Part shown: one piece after another, positions 48,888-58,857 of the stretch
How the letters are laid out: every line of letters begins with the position of its first letter
Numbering within the stretch: the first letter of the stretch is position 1
DNA from: Setoptus koraiensis
Lineage: Eukaryota; Arthropoda
Length of the DNA: 64,000 bases
Assembly (NCBI GenBank): GCA_048013815.1
Contig: CM106585.1
Coordinates: forward strand, 9,920,001 to 9,984,000
Direction: 5' to 3'
Notes under the pieces: model-generated
Told to the model about the DNA's origin: nothing
Database searches by the model: none
What the model saw: only the letters and a program-made list of their open reading frames with translations
Program-made: the position numbers and the translations under genes

Positions 48888-48915
48888 CTTCGCTGAGCGG
48901 TATCGCTCAGCGAAG
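48888..48915. repeat. Perfect 12-bp hairpin with GTAT loop
   Basis: CTTCGCTGAGCG (48888-48899) and CGCTCAGCGAAG (48904-48915) flank a 4-base loop. Pairing does not extend outward, so it is short for a miRNA precursor. Confidence 0.8.
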
Positions 48916-50488
48916 GTATTGCTATAGTAACCCTTCTAGTTGGCGAGGTGTTCAAAGGGCATTCTTTCAAACTGTATCTGTTTGTTTATGTAATTGCGAG
49001 AGCTGTTTGTATTTCGTGCCATGGTGAGGCGTTCAAGCGATACCGTCGTGATGATGGCACAAACAAAACTCAATGCGATCTTATTGCGGTGCGCCACAAT
49101 CCGGTGTCTTGTTGCAGCAATTTGTTGTGCGGTCAACAACCGAACAGTTGAACATCGTTAGCTAATAATCAGCAAGAAAACGATGAACGATACAGGTTTG
49201 GCTCAAATCGCGCAAGTTCGTAACCATTGACAAATTTGCCCACGATTTTCGTTGCTCGTTGGCTCGTTATTTGCCGAGCGAACGCGCGTCTAACAGCGCC
49301 AAATAGTGCCGAGAACAACAAACATCACGCGATAAATGCAGCACCAACTAAAACGATTCCCTGCGGGGGCCCTGTGTTCGAAGTGGCCCGATTTCTATCC
49401 GTGCCAGTATCCACTAATGACAGTAGAGCCATTTGCAGTTTATATATCGTATGAACTCTAATGATTGTGTCCAGTTTGTGTTTGTATCAAGCTTGTGGCG
49501 CGAATCGCACAGCAGTTGGAAAAATGACACCGCCCGCCAGTGTCTATATCCCATCGGGCAGAAGCAACAACAACAACAACAGTTAAACAATTACACACAG
49601 CTTGTTTACAATGGACGACACTGGATAACGGTTGATTACGTGCAGCTTATCTTTTCTCATTATTATCTCTACCCGCGCACATTATTACTATGCCGTTGGA
49701 CTGTTGTGAGTGCACGGTAATTAGACGATAGTCGAGCGATTCACCTAGTAGTCGCTCACTACTAGTGACTCACTAGGCGAGATTTCAGTGAGCCGAGTGA
49801 ATAGTGAGCCTACACTCTCGAATGCTCGAGAATAGAGGCCCATCTTGAACAAAGTGGTCGAGATGAAACGCAAAGTTCAGGCTATGTTCGCGTGCATTTT
49901 CATAGAGGATCGTTGCCTCGGCAGGGCCTTAAAGCAGCTACGATCGAACCAAAAAACGAAAAAATGTCTAGAAAGGAAATTTCGGCGCCGATTGAGGTAC
50001 CCTGTAGAGGTGAGTTTCACTGTGAAACTTTCACATCGACAACAACAATAACTGTTATCTATCTATATTATCTATGTTGCCATGGCGACCGGCGCGATTT
50101 CACGCTACACAATGCGTCAATCATTATGTTTCGATCGGCGGTTCAATCAACATCTCGTCATTTCTCGGATTAACCAATGCGATCTGATTGAGAAATCTGA
50201 TTGCTGTCGGCGTTGTGGCCCATGTAGAAATGCCGACCAATCATCACCTTCTTGTTTGTTGCGTGCCTAAACTCTGATCCCCACCCTCTTACATTCGTAT
50301 CTCCATACATCCAAGTTTTCCGCCAGAATTTTCTATCTGCCTAGACAGTGTCTAGGGCTGAGATTTGCAGAAGCACCCGATTATAGGTACCCGCGCCGGT
50401 TGTCCCTTATCCTGTCTAGCCTGCTGGCGATGCATAGCGATTTATTTTGAGTTGCCCGACATTTCAAGTATTCGTTCCCGAAATCATA

Positions 50489-50606
50489 ATGAATCTCGAA
50501 AATCAGGTGTCGTTCATTGGCGGAACAGGACGAAATGAGAAAATTCATTCGAATCTTGATCCCCGAGTTCAAACCATTGGAACATTTACCGAATCATGTA
50601 TGCTAG
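50489..50606 (+). CDS. Possible first coding exon, 39 codons
   Basis: A plus-strand ATG at 50489 opens a frame beginning MNLENQVSFIGGTGRNEKIH. It ends at a strong donor (GCTAG/GTGAGT) at 50606, and the frame then stops in the putative intron. Codon texture looks coding. I found no partner exon between here and TCTP and no family likeness, so this may be chance or the 5' end of an unseen gene. Confidence 0.25.
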
Positions 50607-51769
50607 GTGAGTGAAGGTGAGGTGTTTCGGAGCGAAGCGGCGCATCAGATAAATTATAGGCACACATGTAAATAAATATCTATGGACTCGATAGTATTCA
50701 TACGCTTAATATATTGTCTGGGGCATTAAATTGTCAACTTTGCGCTTACTCGCCGCACATAATTACTGTTTTTATGAATAACCGAAAGTGTCCTTCGACA
50801 ATGGTGAGACAATTAAAATCTCATTGGCAATGAGTCATTGGCTTGTATAAGTATATATAAGTATAAATAACTAGTTATCGTATTCACTGCCAGTAGTATT
50901 CATGGCAAATAGTGAATATTCACACCATTAGATAAGGCTTGCAATCTTACTATGTATAGAGTGTGTAGCATAGACAGACAGATAGTCTAAATATCTGCAT
51001 AGTGTCTATTTATGTATCTGTTTTGCTCATTGCATGAAACGATAAGGCAGCGATATAGGAGTTGGTTGCTAGGCAACTATTGTTGGCAAAATTGCCATGC
51101 CTGCATATTACTGGCTTGCTCTCGAGGAGTCGGTTATTATCCGCTTGCTCGCTCGCCGTTGCTCGCTTGCCATATTATTGCGATTGCCATTTCTATACTA
51201 TTATATAGAGAGCAATGGTAGATATTTAATTTGTATATATAATGCACGGTTGCACAGCAGCGTTATTATTGTGTCGCCCACTGGCACACTGGCTCACCGG
51301 CTCACCGGCACACGAAATACCTATTACGTGGCATACCGATTACGCCATGGATGGGTCGTAATAAAAAATGTGCACCATCATGCATCGGGTGATAGTTAGA
51401 CAGGTGCAATGGTTGCAGCACTTGTCATTGGTGCGTATTTACTTTTGTTTCCATTGCCAACTGTGCCGACGCGACAGCGAAAGTCGTTATCTCGGGCCAT
51501 TCATCTTGAGATAACCACACAAGTAGATGTATAGCCCATTTAGACAGGCTATCAGGCAGCGGCGCAGCAACGCTTATCTTGTTAGTCGGTTAGTGTGTCG
51601 CTTGACATTCATTCTGACATTCGATTGGGCTGGCCAGATAAGGCGGCATTGCGACGAATTTGGCGCTGATTGGGTGAGCAAACATGTAGCCACATATCTG
51701 GCTATATCGTATGTGTTCGATTTGAATTATCCGCCGCACCGTTGCTGTGTTGCGGATAATTCGGAGCTT

Positions 51770-51862
51770 GCCGCCATCGAGCCGCCATCGAGTTGCCGTC
51801 GAGCTGCCTTCGAGCAGCCATTGGATGCCATTGGGTGCCATTGGGTGCCATTGGATGCAGTT
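51770..51862. repeat. Tandem repeats GCCATCGAG and CCATTGGGTG
   Basis: Three or four diverged copies of a GCCGCCATCGAG-like unit, then four copies of a 10-11 base TGCCATTGG(G/A) unit. Confidence 0.7.
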
Positions 51863-52149
51863 TCGAGGTAAATGGCGCGCATGATGGCCGCTCGTTTGCG
51901 ACTAGCGACTCGATTCCACTAGGCGACTTGCATCAGCGACTTGATTCGGCGCTGCGAGGCGCTGCGAGTCGCAGCAACTCGCGACTTGCGACTCAAAATA
52001 TAAAATGTGTTTGTGTTAAATGACATGATGCATAGTAGACATTGCCGCCGACATGATGGCTGTTGCGCGGACCACAAGACGGTATATCACGCCACTAGCA
52101 TCGGCAAGCCACTGGCAGCGACGAGCCACTAGCAGCAGCAGCGACAATA

Positions 52150-52164
52150 ATGACAATAACAACG

Positions 52165-52200
<36 letters not shown>

Positions 52201-52202
52201 CA
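52150..52202. repeat. (AAC)n microsatellite
   Basis: A run of AAC triplets interrupted once or twice by GAC. Confidence 0.9.
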
Positions 52203-52258
52203 CAAAGATGATGGAAGCAGCAGATGCAACAACAGCGTAATGATAACGTCCATGATTT

Positions 52259-52294
52259 CGCTACGTGCCTAGCTCTCAGCGCAGGCACGTAGCG
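52259..52294. repeat. Perfect 12-bp inverted repeat
   Basis: CGCTACGTGCCT (52259-52270) and AGGCACGTAGCG (52283-52294) around a 12-base loop. Pairing stops outside the arms. Confidence 0.8.
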
Positions 52295-54238
52295 CGGCCA
52301 GCTCACAATCAAAGTCCGATTGTCGAGCTAGACCGTGAACTTGGGCAAATAATCACCAACTATGCTCGTTGGCCAGCCAGTTTGGATGGGCCCGCAACAC
52401 CATTAAAGCGGCACAATGCGCCGCTCTCGATGCACCAACGCAACGCAGCGCAACCGTCTGACAGGGCACATCTACACGCAACAACAATGGTAATAATATA
52501 ATACGTTATATAATATGTTATATAATACAACATGATATAATATTATATAAATATAAAAGTAAAAGTAAAAAGCAGCGCAACAACAGAGGCGTAGAATTTC
52601 TTTGTCGGTGAACAACAATGAGCCGAAACAAGCCGAGCTGAATTGGGCCCTAGCGAGCTTGCCAGCTTGGGAGTAGTAACCCTTCCTCGGCAAACTGCAA
52701 CGCGCTAGGCAGCCGCCATCTATTCATTATGGTCGCCCTCGCTGCCATCTATCATTCCGATCCCCACTGTCTAGTTTTCAAACAATCTAAAACATATACA
52801 TACGCACATAGATGCAATAAAGTGAGCCGTGTTAGCGGTTAGCCGGCTCGATGCAGCTAGCGACTCGATCGAAAGCAAGTGCCAAATCGAAAGCCATCGA
52901 ATGGGCCAAGAGGCGCACAAAGCGTCTTGGCAGCGACACTTTCGTCACTAGAGCCCGGCTTCGTTGGCTCTCGAGCGCATAATAACACTCTCAACACAGT
53001 GATAGCAATAATAATTTCAATTTGGTCTAGTGTGCACGACAAACAATAATAATTGTATCCATGACTGTGCATATGCACCCCCCGACACATCCACACAACA
53101 CATTACATAACAGCCCCACAGTATGAGCACTGACAGCTTTGAAAAATTCCAACACAACAACACAATTCCTCCCCCCCCCCTGTGTACTCACCAACTTACC
53201 CACCAGCTAACTAACTCTACCATTGGCTAAACCCTGCTGGATAGACCCTCTTGGCTAGCGAGCCGACACACATACACACACTTACACACACGTAGCTAAC
53301 AGAGGCGCTTTTTTGGCGCAACAAAATAAGTAACAAACTGAGCGAAACACCAGCCAGATCTTGGCGTGTTCCTCGGCGGCGCGTCATTTGTTTCATATCT
53401 ATTCTTGGGGCCTGAACTTTCAGACTGCACGCATAGTCTGCTCGCCAAATGATGAATAACTCCCTGCCAACTTTCACTTGAGGCCACCATTCAACGGCAA
53501 CACCAACAACAAATATCTGCATTCGCTCACCTTTTGCCGGTCTACGCGCCAAAGGTGAGCGGATGCAAGCCGGATTAACTGAAACTGCCACCACTACCGC
53601 AGCATATGCTCGTGTTGCCCCAATATAGGCCCGCATGCCATCATCTAAATCCTTTGTCTGGCCCCAAAGGGGAACCAGGGGCCCCATTTCAGGCTGCCAA
53701 CCTTTTTCCGGGCAATTGCCTGGCCGATTTGTTGTGATGAGGAATGCGTGTAGCGGAAACACAATTCGCACTAAAATAAAACAGCGCCACTATTGACACA
53801 CGCTCGCCGATTATTGTAATATGTCCACGCGTCATATTGTAAGCGCAATCGTGGCAGTATCATCAACACGTGCCCCTCATTATGCAACCGGCGTCAAATT
53901 CACCTGGAGAGCGGCTCCAATATTGAATCTTCGCTGCCAGCTTGCAGTGGCCCGGATAAACGTCGGACGGTCATGAAGAAGGCGCATCAAGAACCGCACC
54001 ATTTCGCATCATCAACTTGCTGTTATTCCAAGCGAGTTAGTTGGTTGTAAGTAATAGTCAATAAGTCGCCAATCGTGTCAATCAATGATTTGTCGAGTCA
54101 TTCGTCAGTGAAACCATCGGCTGGCTGGTCGGTGGCGGCCAATTGATTGTCTGGCTGAAGGATTGGCATAACTCGCGAGAGGAATTGTTTCTTGAGTTTC
54201 TTGAGTTAACTTGAGTTTTCTTCTATGTACACTCTGTA

Positions 54239-54405
54239 ACGGGGAGCAAGCGGGAGCTAGGGGGAGCAGAAGGGGAGCTAGGGGGAGCAGGGGGAGCATG
54301 GGGAGCTAGGGGGAGGAGGGAGCCTCCCTCCTCCCGGGCGGGAGGAGGGAGCTGGCTGACCTTGCTCCCGCTCCCCGTCGGGGAGGGGGAGGCTCCCCCG
54401 ATCAC
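54239..54405. repeat. G-tract tandem repeat with internal palindrome
   Basis: A unit near GGGGGAGCTAGGGGGAGCA is repeated several times with many runs of three to five G on the plus strand. It passes into a palindromic part where GGGAGGAGGGAG faces CTCCCTCCTCCC. It lies about 570 bases upstream of the TCTP start codon. Many intramolecular G-quadruplexes are possible (inference from G-run spacing). Confidence 0.75.
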
Positions 54406-54870
54406 TATCTTGAGTTGAGTGTTTGAATATAGCGCGAGAAAACTATTTACAGAGTCGGTCGCAAGGTGCCGCTGTGCACACTTTGGCAGTTCACAACTGA
54501 TGCCAGCGACACTGCCAGAGACAGAATCGCCGCCGCATCGGACAACGATGCAACTGCACCATTGCACCACTGCACCGTCACCACGGCGAATCGTCCGTTG
54601 GCTATCGCCATCTGCAGTGATGGAATGCAATTTGCACACATCGACCACAAATTGTGCGTCTGTTTGTGTGTCACCGCAACACATCTATTCAAGTGGGACT
54701 GTGCGTCTGTGCGTTTGTCACTGACGGAAGTTGCCGCTCATCAATTTCGAAAAATGGTGCACAGGGTTGTGCACCAACGGTATGTGTGGTGCACTTAACC
54801 GGCACGCTTGTGCAGGATGCATCCGTTGCCGGCTTGTGCGGTGCGCTGTGCAGCATTGTGTGTAAACGTA

Positions 54871-54876
54871 TATAAA
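54871..54876 (+). promoter_or_regulatory. Candidate TATA box of TCTP
   Basis: TATAAA, about 100 bases upstream of the TCTP ATG. A second TATATAA follows at 54890. Placement would give a leader of about 70 bases. Confidence 0.4.
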
Positions 54877-54972
54877 CTAAACGTATTTGTATATAATGAC
54901 GGATCGCAGTTGAGACGTCAGAAACATTAATATTATTTTATTTAGAAATAGAAACAATTTTTCAAATTCAAA

Positions 54973-55642
54973 ATGATCATCTTCAAGGATATTATCACCG
55001 GTGACGAAATGTTCACTGACTCGTCCAAAATGAAGGTAGTGGACGATTGTCTCTACGAGGTCACCTGTCGATATGTCACAAGAAAACAGGGCGACTTTGT
55101 GTTGGAAGGTGCGAATCCGTCCGCCGAGGGCGAGGACGGTGACGAAGGAGCCGACGATTCCCAAGTCCAGAGCGGATTGGACCTGGTGCTTAATCAACGT
55201 CTCATGGAGACCCACTTCGACAAGAAAAGCTTCACGCCCTACATCAAGGCATACTCCAAAGCGTAAGTAATACAACACTCTTCTAACACTTGTGCTCATC
55301 ATTCTTTCATTACTATGACTCTTTCACAATGATGCTAACCAATCTTCATATTTCATTGATATTAAATTACAATTAATTATACCATATCGTGTCATCATTA
55401 GTCTCGAGGCTAAATGGAAAGAAATGGGCAAATCCGAGGATGAGATAAAAGAGGCCAAAGACAGGATGATCCAAGCTGTCAAGTTGATACTTCCCAAGGT
55501 GAAGGATTGTAAATTCTACACAGGCGAAAGCGGCAACCCGGATGGCATGGTAGCATTGTTGGAGTACAGAGAAGATGCCAACGGTGAAGAAACGCCACTC
55601 ATGCTCTTCATCAAGCCCGGACTTGATGCCGAAAAAGTTTAA
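54973..55642 (+). CDS. Tctp: Translationally controlled tumor protein (TCTP), 2 exons
   Basis: Coding exons are 54973-55262 and 55402-55642 with GC/GTAAGT donor and CATTAG acceptor, in phase. The product has 176 residues against about 172 in the family. It is recognised along its whole length: MIIFKDIITGDEMFTDS start, the flexible acidic loop (GEDGDEGADDSQ), the basic helical hairpin (LEAKWKEMGKSEDEIKEAKD) and the conserved end (CKFYTGES, DGMVALLEYRED, PLMLFIKPGLDAEKV). TCTP is a very abundant cytosolic protein that binds calcium and microtubules and acts in TOR-linked growth control and survival. It is convergent with RRS1. Its 3' UTR begins in a duplicated piece of RRS1 3' sequence. Confidence 0.97.
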
Positions 55643-55661
55643 CACTTAGCACTGTTTAGCA

Positions 55662-55667
55662 ATTAAA
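55662..55667 (+). terminator. Likely TCTP poly(A) signal ATTAAA
   Basis: ATTAAA, 20 bases after the TCTP stop, at the left edge of the RRS1-derived duplicated sequence. Confidence 0.45.
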
Positions 55668-55796
55668 GAATGATTTATTGATCATATGTACAAGTCTTTT
55701 ATTTCCTATTAGCACGCTCCTTCTTTTCTTCGTTCTTACTTGCAAATTAATCAACATTTGGATCAGCCTTATAGGTCAGCTCAATAATCTAGTCTT
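55664..55796 (-). pseudogene. Truncated duplicate of the RRS1 3' end
   Basis: Aligns by eye to 58211-58410. The segment TAAAGAATGATTTATTGAT is shared, then CTTTTNTTTC and TTCCTTCTTTTCTTCGTTCT. TCAACATTTGGATC and later pieces follow, with two gaps of roughly 15 and 42 bases and scattered substitutions. It covers the RRS1 3' UTR and roughly the last 50 codons. It abuts the PIKfyve-derived fragment on its left side, mirroring the intact RRS1 on the right side. Confidence 0.85.
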
Positions 55797-56692
55797 AAAA
55801 CAGGAAGTGCCGGTGTATATCGATTGTACACAAGCGCAGCTCGAGTAGTGGTTGTTGTAGCCACAGTTGAGGTGCCGTTGGTGATAATTGAACCCGCTCT
55901 ATTGTCACCATTGTCTCTATTGTTTTCGACATGATCATGAGTGGTGGTGGTGGTGTCATCTTGGTCACAATAATTGATTAGATCATGCCAATGATCTGGT
56001 ACACACTCAAAGTATTTATCCATGGCCTCACAAAATCTAATCCGATACAAATCTGGCTCTATTATTGTGGGCATCTTGGCGCTGCCCACAGACTTGACAA
56101 CTCTCTCAATTTTTTTATCCCATGTGAACGGACGCACGTAGTCGATTATGCCCAATACTAACTCACTTTTTTCATTGTCTATACCAACCAGCAACGAGTA
56201 GTCCATGACGGATAACGAAGTCAAGAAACTGGCATCATTGTGTATGGCCTGATTGAGAATTATTTTTGAATGGGCGCGAATAAAAAGCGGGTGATCACAA
56301 GTAATCCTAAGCAGGTTTTCGTCCATTAATACTAAATCGGACGATCTTTTACTATGGTCAGCTGTGTTGACGAGACGATTTCGCATTGAGCCCTTCAAAT
56401 CGAACCGTTGGATTATTTGTCGCTGATAGAAGAGATTTTGCATAACGAGAAAATACAATTTTGACGAGACATTTGTAGAGCAGTTTTGCATGTAGTCAAA
56501 AGTTTGCGAATGATCAAATGTAGATTGCCTACTATAGGAATGGGCATAGAAGCGCAACTCCAAGTATTTGGCAAAAGATAAGTTTCTACTGTATTCAGAC
56601 AATCTCACGTATGGTGTTGCCGATTTGCAACCTCGACACCACGACCAAGTGATTTTAGAATTGTCATCTGTAACGCCGGGTCTCAGGTAGGG
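55797..56692 (-). pseudogene. PIKfyve-derived fragment, part 2 (Cys-rich end plus kinase C-lobe)
   Basis: The minus strand matches the plus strand of 6735-8757 of the local PIKfyve gene, except for two internal deletions: about 6928-7968 and about 7985-8052 of the source. Together these remove the GGKSGS loop and ATP-binding lysine, so it cannot be an active kinase. The frame nevertheless stays open for about 275 codons, and from STNVSSK to the poly-Thr tail only three residues in about 210 differ from the source (T to I, Q to H, G to R). The C-terminus is altered and ends RLDY. No ATG opens the frame. Either a very recent pseudogene or a piece kept similar by gene conversion. Confidence 0.9.
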
Positions 56693-56825
56693 ACGATTCC
56701 TTCATAGGACAGTATGGCGCAAGAAGAAAGAATGACATGCAAACTATACTATCTACAGGTGTTGCAACCTTTGTTTAATAATATATATTTAAAATATTTC
56801 TGAAAACTCAATGTTAGAGAATAAA

Positions 56826-56831
56826 TTTATT
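56826..56831 (-). terminator. Poly(A) signal AATAAA for the secreted-peptide gene
   Basis: Minus-strand AATAAA, 29 bases after the stop codon at 56860, in A/T-rich sequence. It supports a real mRNA 3' end here. Confidence 0.65.
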
Positions 56832-56859
56832 GTATTTCTAAGCAAATTTACAATCATTC

Positions 56860-57324
56860 TCAAAATCGTCTTTCAAAAATCTGTTGCATCATGAATCTTA
56901 CGAAGTCCGAGCGAAGGCTAGGCAATATGTACGTTTGATAAAGATTTTTCAACCAGGAAAAGATTACATCAGTCTCTTCGCGAATAGCTGGTAGCCAGTG
57001 AAGTGAAAAGTTGCCACCACAGAGGCCGAAACATAGTGTGATGTTTGGTGAATTTGTGTGCATGGCATCTTGACGTTTCACTCTGCCGAAGCTAGCTTTG
57101 TTGAGACCCTGGGCCAAGACATCTCCGGATGATTTAACGGCGTCCAAAGGATTAACGGATGCTTGCTGTAGGGATGGCACGTCCATTTTCGGTGCTTCAA
57201 TTGCTGCGGATCGGCGTCCTCGGTTAAACTGGGGCCTGCTCTGACATGACACTTGATGCTCCGATAGAGTAATGGCCATCACTACTACTGCTAACAAGAC
57301 AATGATCGACAATAGTTTAGACAT
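56860..57324 (-). CDS. Secreted peptide precursor of unknown family, with furin-type sites
   Basis: A 154-residue single-exon frame with an ATG start and a clear N-terminal signal peptide (MSKLLSIIVLLAVVVMAITL), probably cleaved near the SCQ at about 27-29. A basic site RGRR lies at about 36-39. A furin/dibasic site GRVKR follows at about 80-84, after a propeptide-like segment. The predicted mature C-terminal part of about 70 residues contains NITLCFGLCGGNFSLHW, with two cysteines three residues apart and potential N-glycosylation sites. An amphipathic helical end follows (SWLKNLYQTYILP, FMMQQIFERRF). Architecture fits a neuropeptide, hormone or other processed secreted peptide. I recognise no family. 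It lies inside an insertion that splits the PIKfyve-derived fragment and has its own poly(A) signal. Confidence 0.65.
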   Translation of the reverse strand: MSKLLSIIVLLAVVVMAITLSEHQVSCQSRPQFNRGRRSAAIEAPKMDVPSLQQASVNPLDAVKSSGDVLAQGLNKASFGRVKRQDAMHTNSPNITLCFGLCGGNFSLHWLPAIREETDVIFSWLKNLYQTYILPSLRSDFVRFMMQQIFERRF

Positions 57325-57888
57325 TATGAAGATGTTGTTGGCTGTACTTACTTCAACTGTGATTTAACTTTGATTGATTCTGATCGGAGTGTGTGTGAGG
57401 ATGTCAAGCGACGACGATTTGTAAGAAATAATTAAGATATGTTGATCAAATTTCGGACATCTCAACATCATCCGATAAGATCAACAAATAACTGTTTGCC
57501 CGTTTTATAGCAAGCGCTGTAACTATAAGAGTTTCGAATCGAAACAATGATTTGTGTTTGCTTATTCGATTATCAGCTCGATGTATCATCTTCATGGTGC
57601 GTGATAGTTTTGGCCAGTTGCAAACAATTATCACATTCACAAGGTAACCTAGTTAGTCTGCATTTGCAATTGGCCAAAGCTAACACGAACCATGGAGATG
57701 ATACATTGAGCTGATGATCGGAGTAATGAACACAAATAGCAGCTACTCTGGTTAAAACTACCCAACTCAAGAGCCTGAAAATATCAGAATTTGCGATCCA
57801 GTTTCTTCTGAAACCATAAGAGGAAAATTCAAAGGTTACAGATTCAAGCATGGTTTCCTTCAGACAATGATCCTGCAACTCTTTAGGC

Positions 57889-58188
57889 AATCATTACACA
57901 ACCATCGCCATGTACAAATCTTCTGGTGTGTAACAGTACAGAAGTTGTGCAGCCGCTTGAAGGGCATTAGTAATTTATATCGAAACAGCACCTGTCTAGA
58001 AAGTTGCCCAATGATGAATCATTTTGACCATAGTAATTCATTTTGATTGTTGAAGGTTTCACGCAATATTCTGGAGCTGTGGCCGATGAGCTGGAATAAC
58101 TACTGAATAGAACAGCCAAAAATTGATTGTTTGCAGAATCTAGACAATCTTTTGGTTGACCAATAGGCTCACTAGATATTTGAGGCCC
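57889..58188 (-). pseudogene. PIKfyve-derived fragment, part 1 (linker and start of Cys-rich region)
   Basis: The minus strand matches 6419-6722 of the local PIKfyve gene (GPQIS-EPIGQPKDCLD, SSYSSSSATAP, MNYYGQND, then CPSSGCTTSVLLHTRRFVHGDG). A stop codon replaces the Gln of NYQCP, and several residues are substituted. The right end abuts the 3' flank of RRS1. Confidence 0.9.
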
Positions 58189-58220
58189 GAGGATCAATGA
58201 TTAGAATGATTAAAGAATGA

Positions 58221-58226
58221 TTTATT
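58221..58226 (-). terminator. Poly(A) signal AATAAA for RRS1
   Basis: Minus-strand AATAAA, 23 bases after the RRS1 stop. Confidence 0.65.
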
Positions 58227-58248
58227 GATTATATGTACAAGAATCGGT

Positions 58249-58857
58249 CTATCTGATCTTTTGTTTCTTAGTAGCTGAGGAGATATTGCGTAGTTTTTGA
58301 AATTCATTCTTGGCAACACGTTCCTTCTTTTCTTCGTTCTTCTTTGCGAAATAATCAACATTTGGATCGGCCTGATCAGGCACCTCAATGATCCAGTCTT
58401 TCTGCTCTTCATTTTGGGCACGTTTGTAACCATGCCTGGGCACCCATTTGTTTGTGACATCGTCCCAAACAAGCCTCTCATTTCTGTCTTTGGTTTTGTT
58501 CTTTGTGATGCCTTTCTGTTTGGCAAACCTCTCCCATTTGGTAGGCTCTTTCGGTTTGGGGATATGTCTAGAACGGGGTAGTATAGTGGTGCCAGGTGGT
58601 AGTTTAACAACGTTGAGGCCATCCACCATGGTGGTCTCTAATTGGCATAAATCATTTATAATGGCTTGTGCCCCATTTCTGGCGATCTTTTCCAGATAAT
58701 CCTCCCTGGCCTTGCCAGCTTTGGGCATTGCTAGATTGTCGCCGTCCCATACGGTTAAATTTCCTAGATCCAACTGTAGGCATCTTTCAATTGTAACTTT
58801 TTCATCTATTTTTTTCTGTTCAGAGCTGATATGCTCTAGAACCTTTGAAATATCCAT
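58249..58857 (-). CDS. RRS1: RRS1 ribosome biogenesis regulatory protein
   Basis: A single-exon ORF of 202 residues with an ATG start. RRS1 works with RPF2 in the 5S RNP to load 5S rRNA, RPL5 and RPL11 onto the pre-60S ribosome in the nucleolus. Conserved family segments are present in order: LDLGNLTVWDGDNL near residue 29, ARNGAQAIINDL, TTMVDGLNVVKLPPGTTILP, the IPKPKEPTKWERFAKQKGI signature near residue 100, and DRNERLVWDDVTNKWVPRHGYKRA. The tail is basic (KKNEEKKERVAKNEF, TKKQKIR), as expected for a nucleolar protein. Yeast and human proteins are longer, mainly in the C-terminal tail. It is convergent with TCTP and divergent from the 492-residue gene. Confidence 0.95.
   Translation of the reverse strand: MDISKVLEHISSEQKKIDEKVTIERCLQLDLGNLTVWDGDNLAMPKAGKAREDYLEKIARNGAQAIINDLCQLETTMVDGLNVVKLPPGTTILPRSRHIPKPKEPTKWERFAKQKGITKNKTKDRNERLVWDDVTNKWVPRHGYKRAQNEEQKDWIIEVPDQADPNVDYFAKKNEEKKERVAKNEFQKLRNISSATKKQKIR

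Larger units (their letters stand above)
39863..54972. other. 15-kb gene-poor stretch between NDRG and TCTP
   Basis: No convincing protein gene. It holds the NDRG promoter side, many microsatellites (CAA, GTT and TG runs), scattered GGGCCC motifs, hairpins (listed separately), one exon-like stretch near 50489-50606 and a G-tract block at 54239-54405. Longer open frames, such as those near 42785, 46632 and 53217-53771, have no family likeness and mostly no ATG. A long noncoding RNA or a distal regulatory domain is possible but not shown. Confidence 0.45.
56693..57888. other. 1.2-kb insertion interrupting the PIKfyve-derived fragment
   Basis: To the left the PIKfyve match ends at GGTAGGG. To the right it resumes at AGGCAATCATTA. 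Only about 11 source bases are missing between them. The ends show no terminal inverted repeat and no obvious target-site duplication by eye. It carries the secreted-peptide gene and a second open minus frame (about 57573-57849, ATG at 57849, MLESVTFEFSSYGFRR...) that reads like coding sequence but is unassigned. Confidence 0.75.

Noticed and set aside
53217-53771. 184-codon minus frame
   Set aside because: Its C-terminal part runs through TG-rich repeat, and no family pattern is seen. It may be open by chance.
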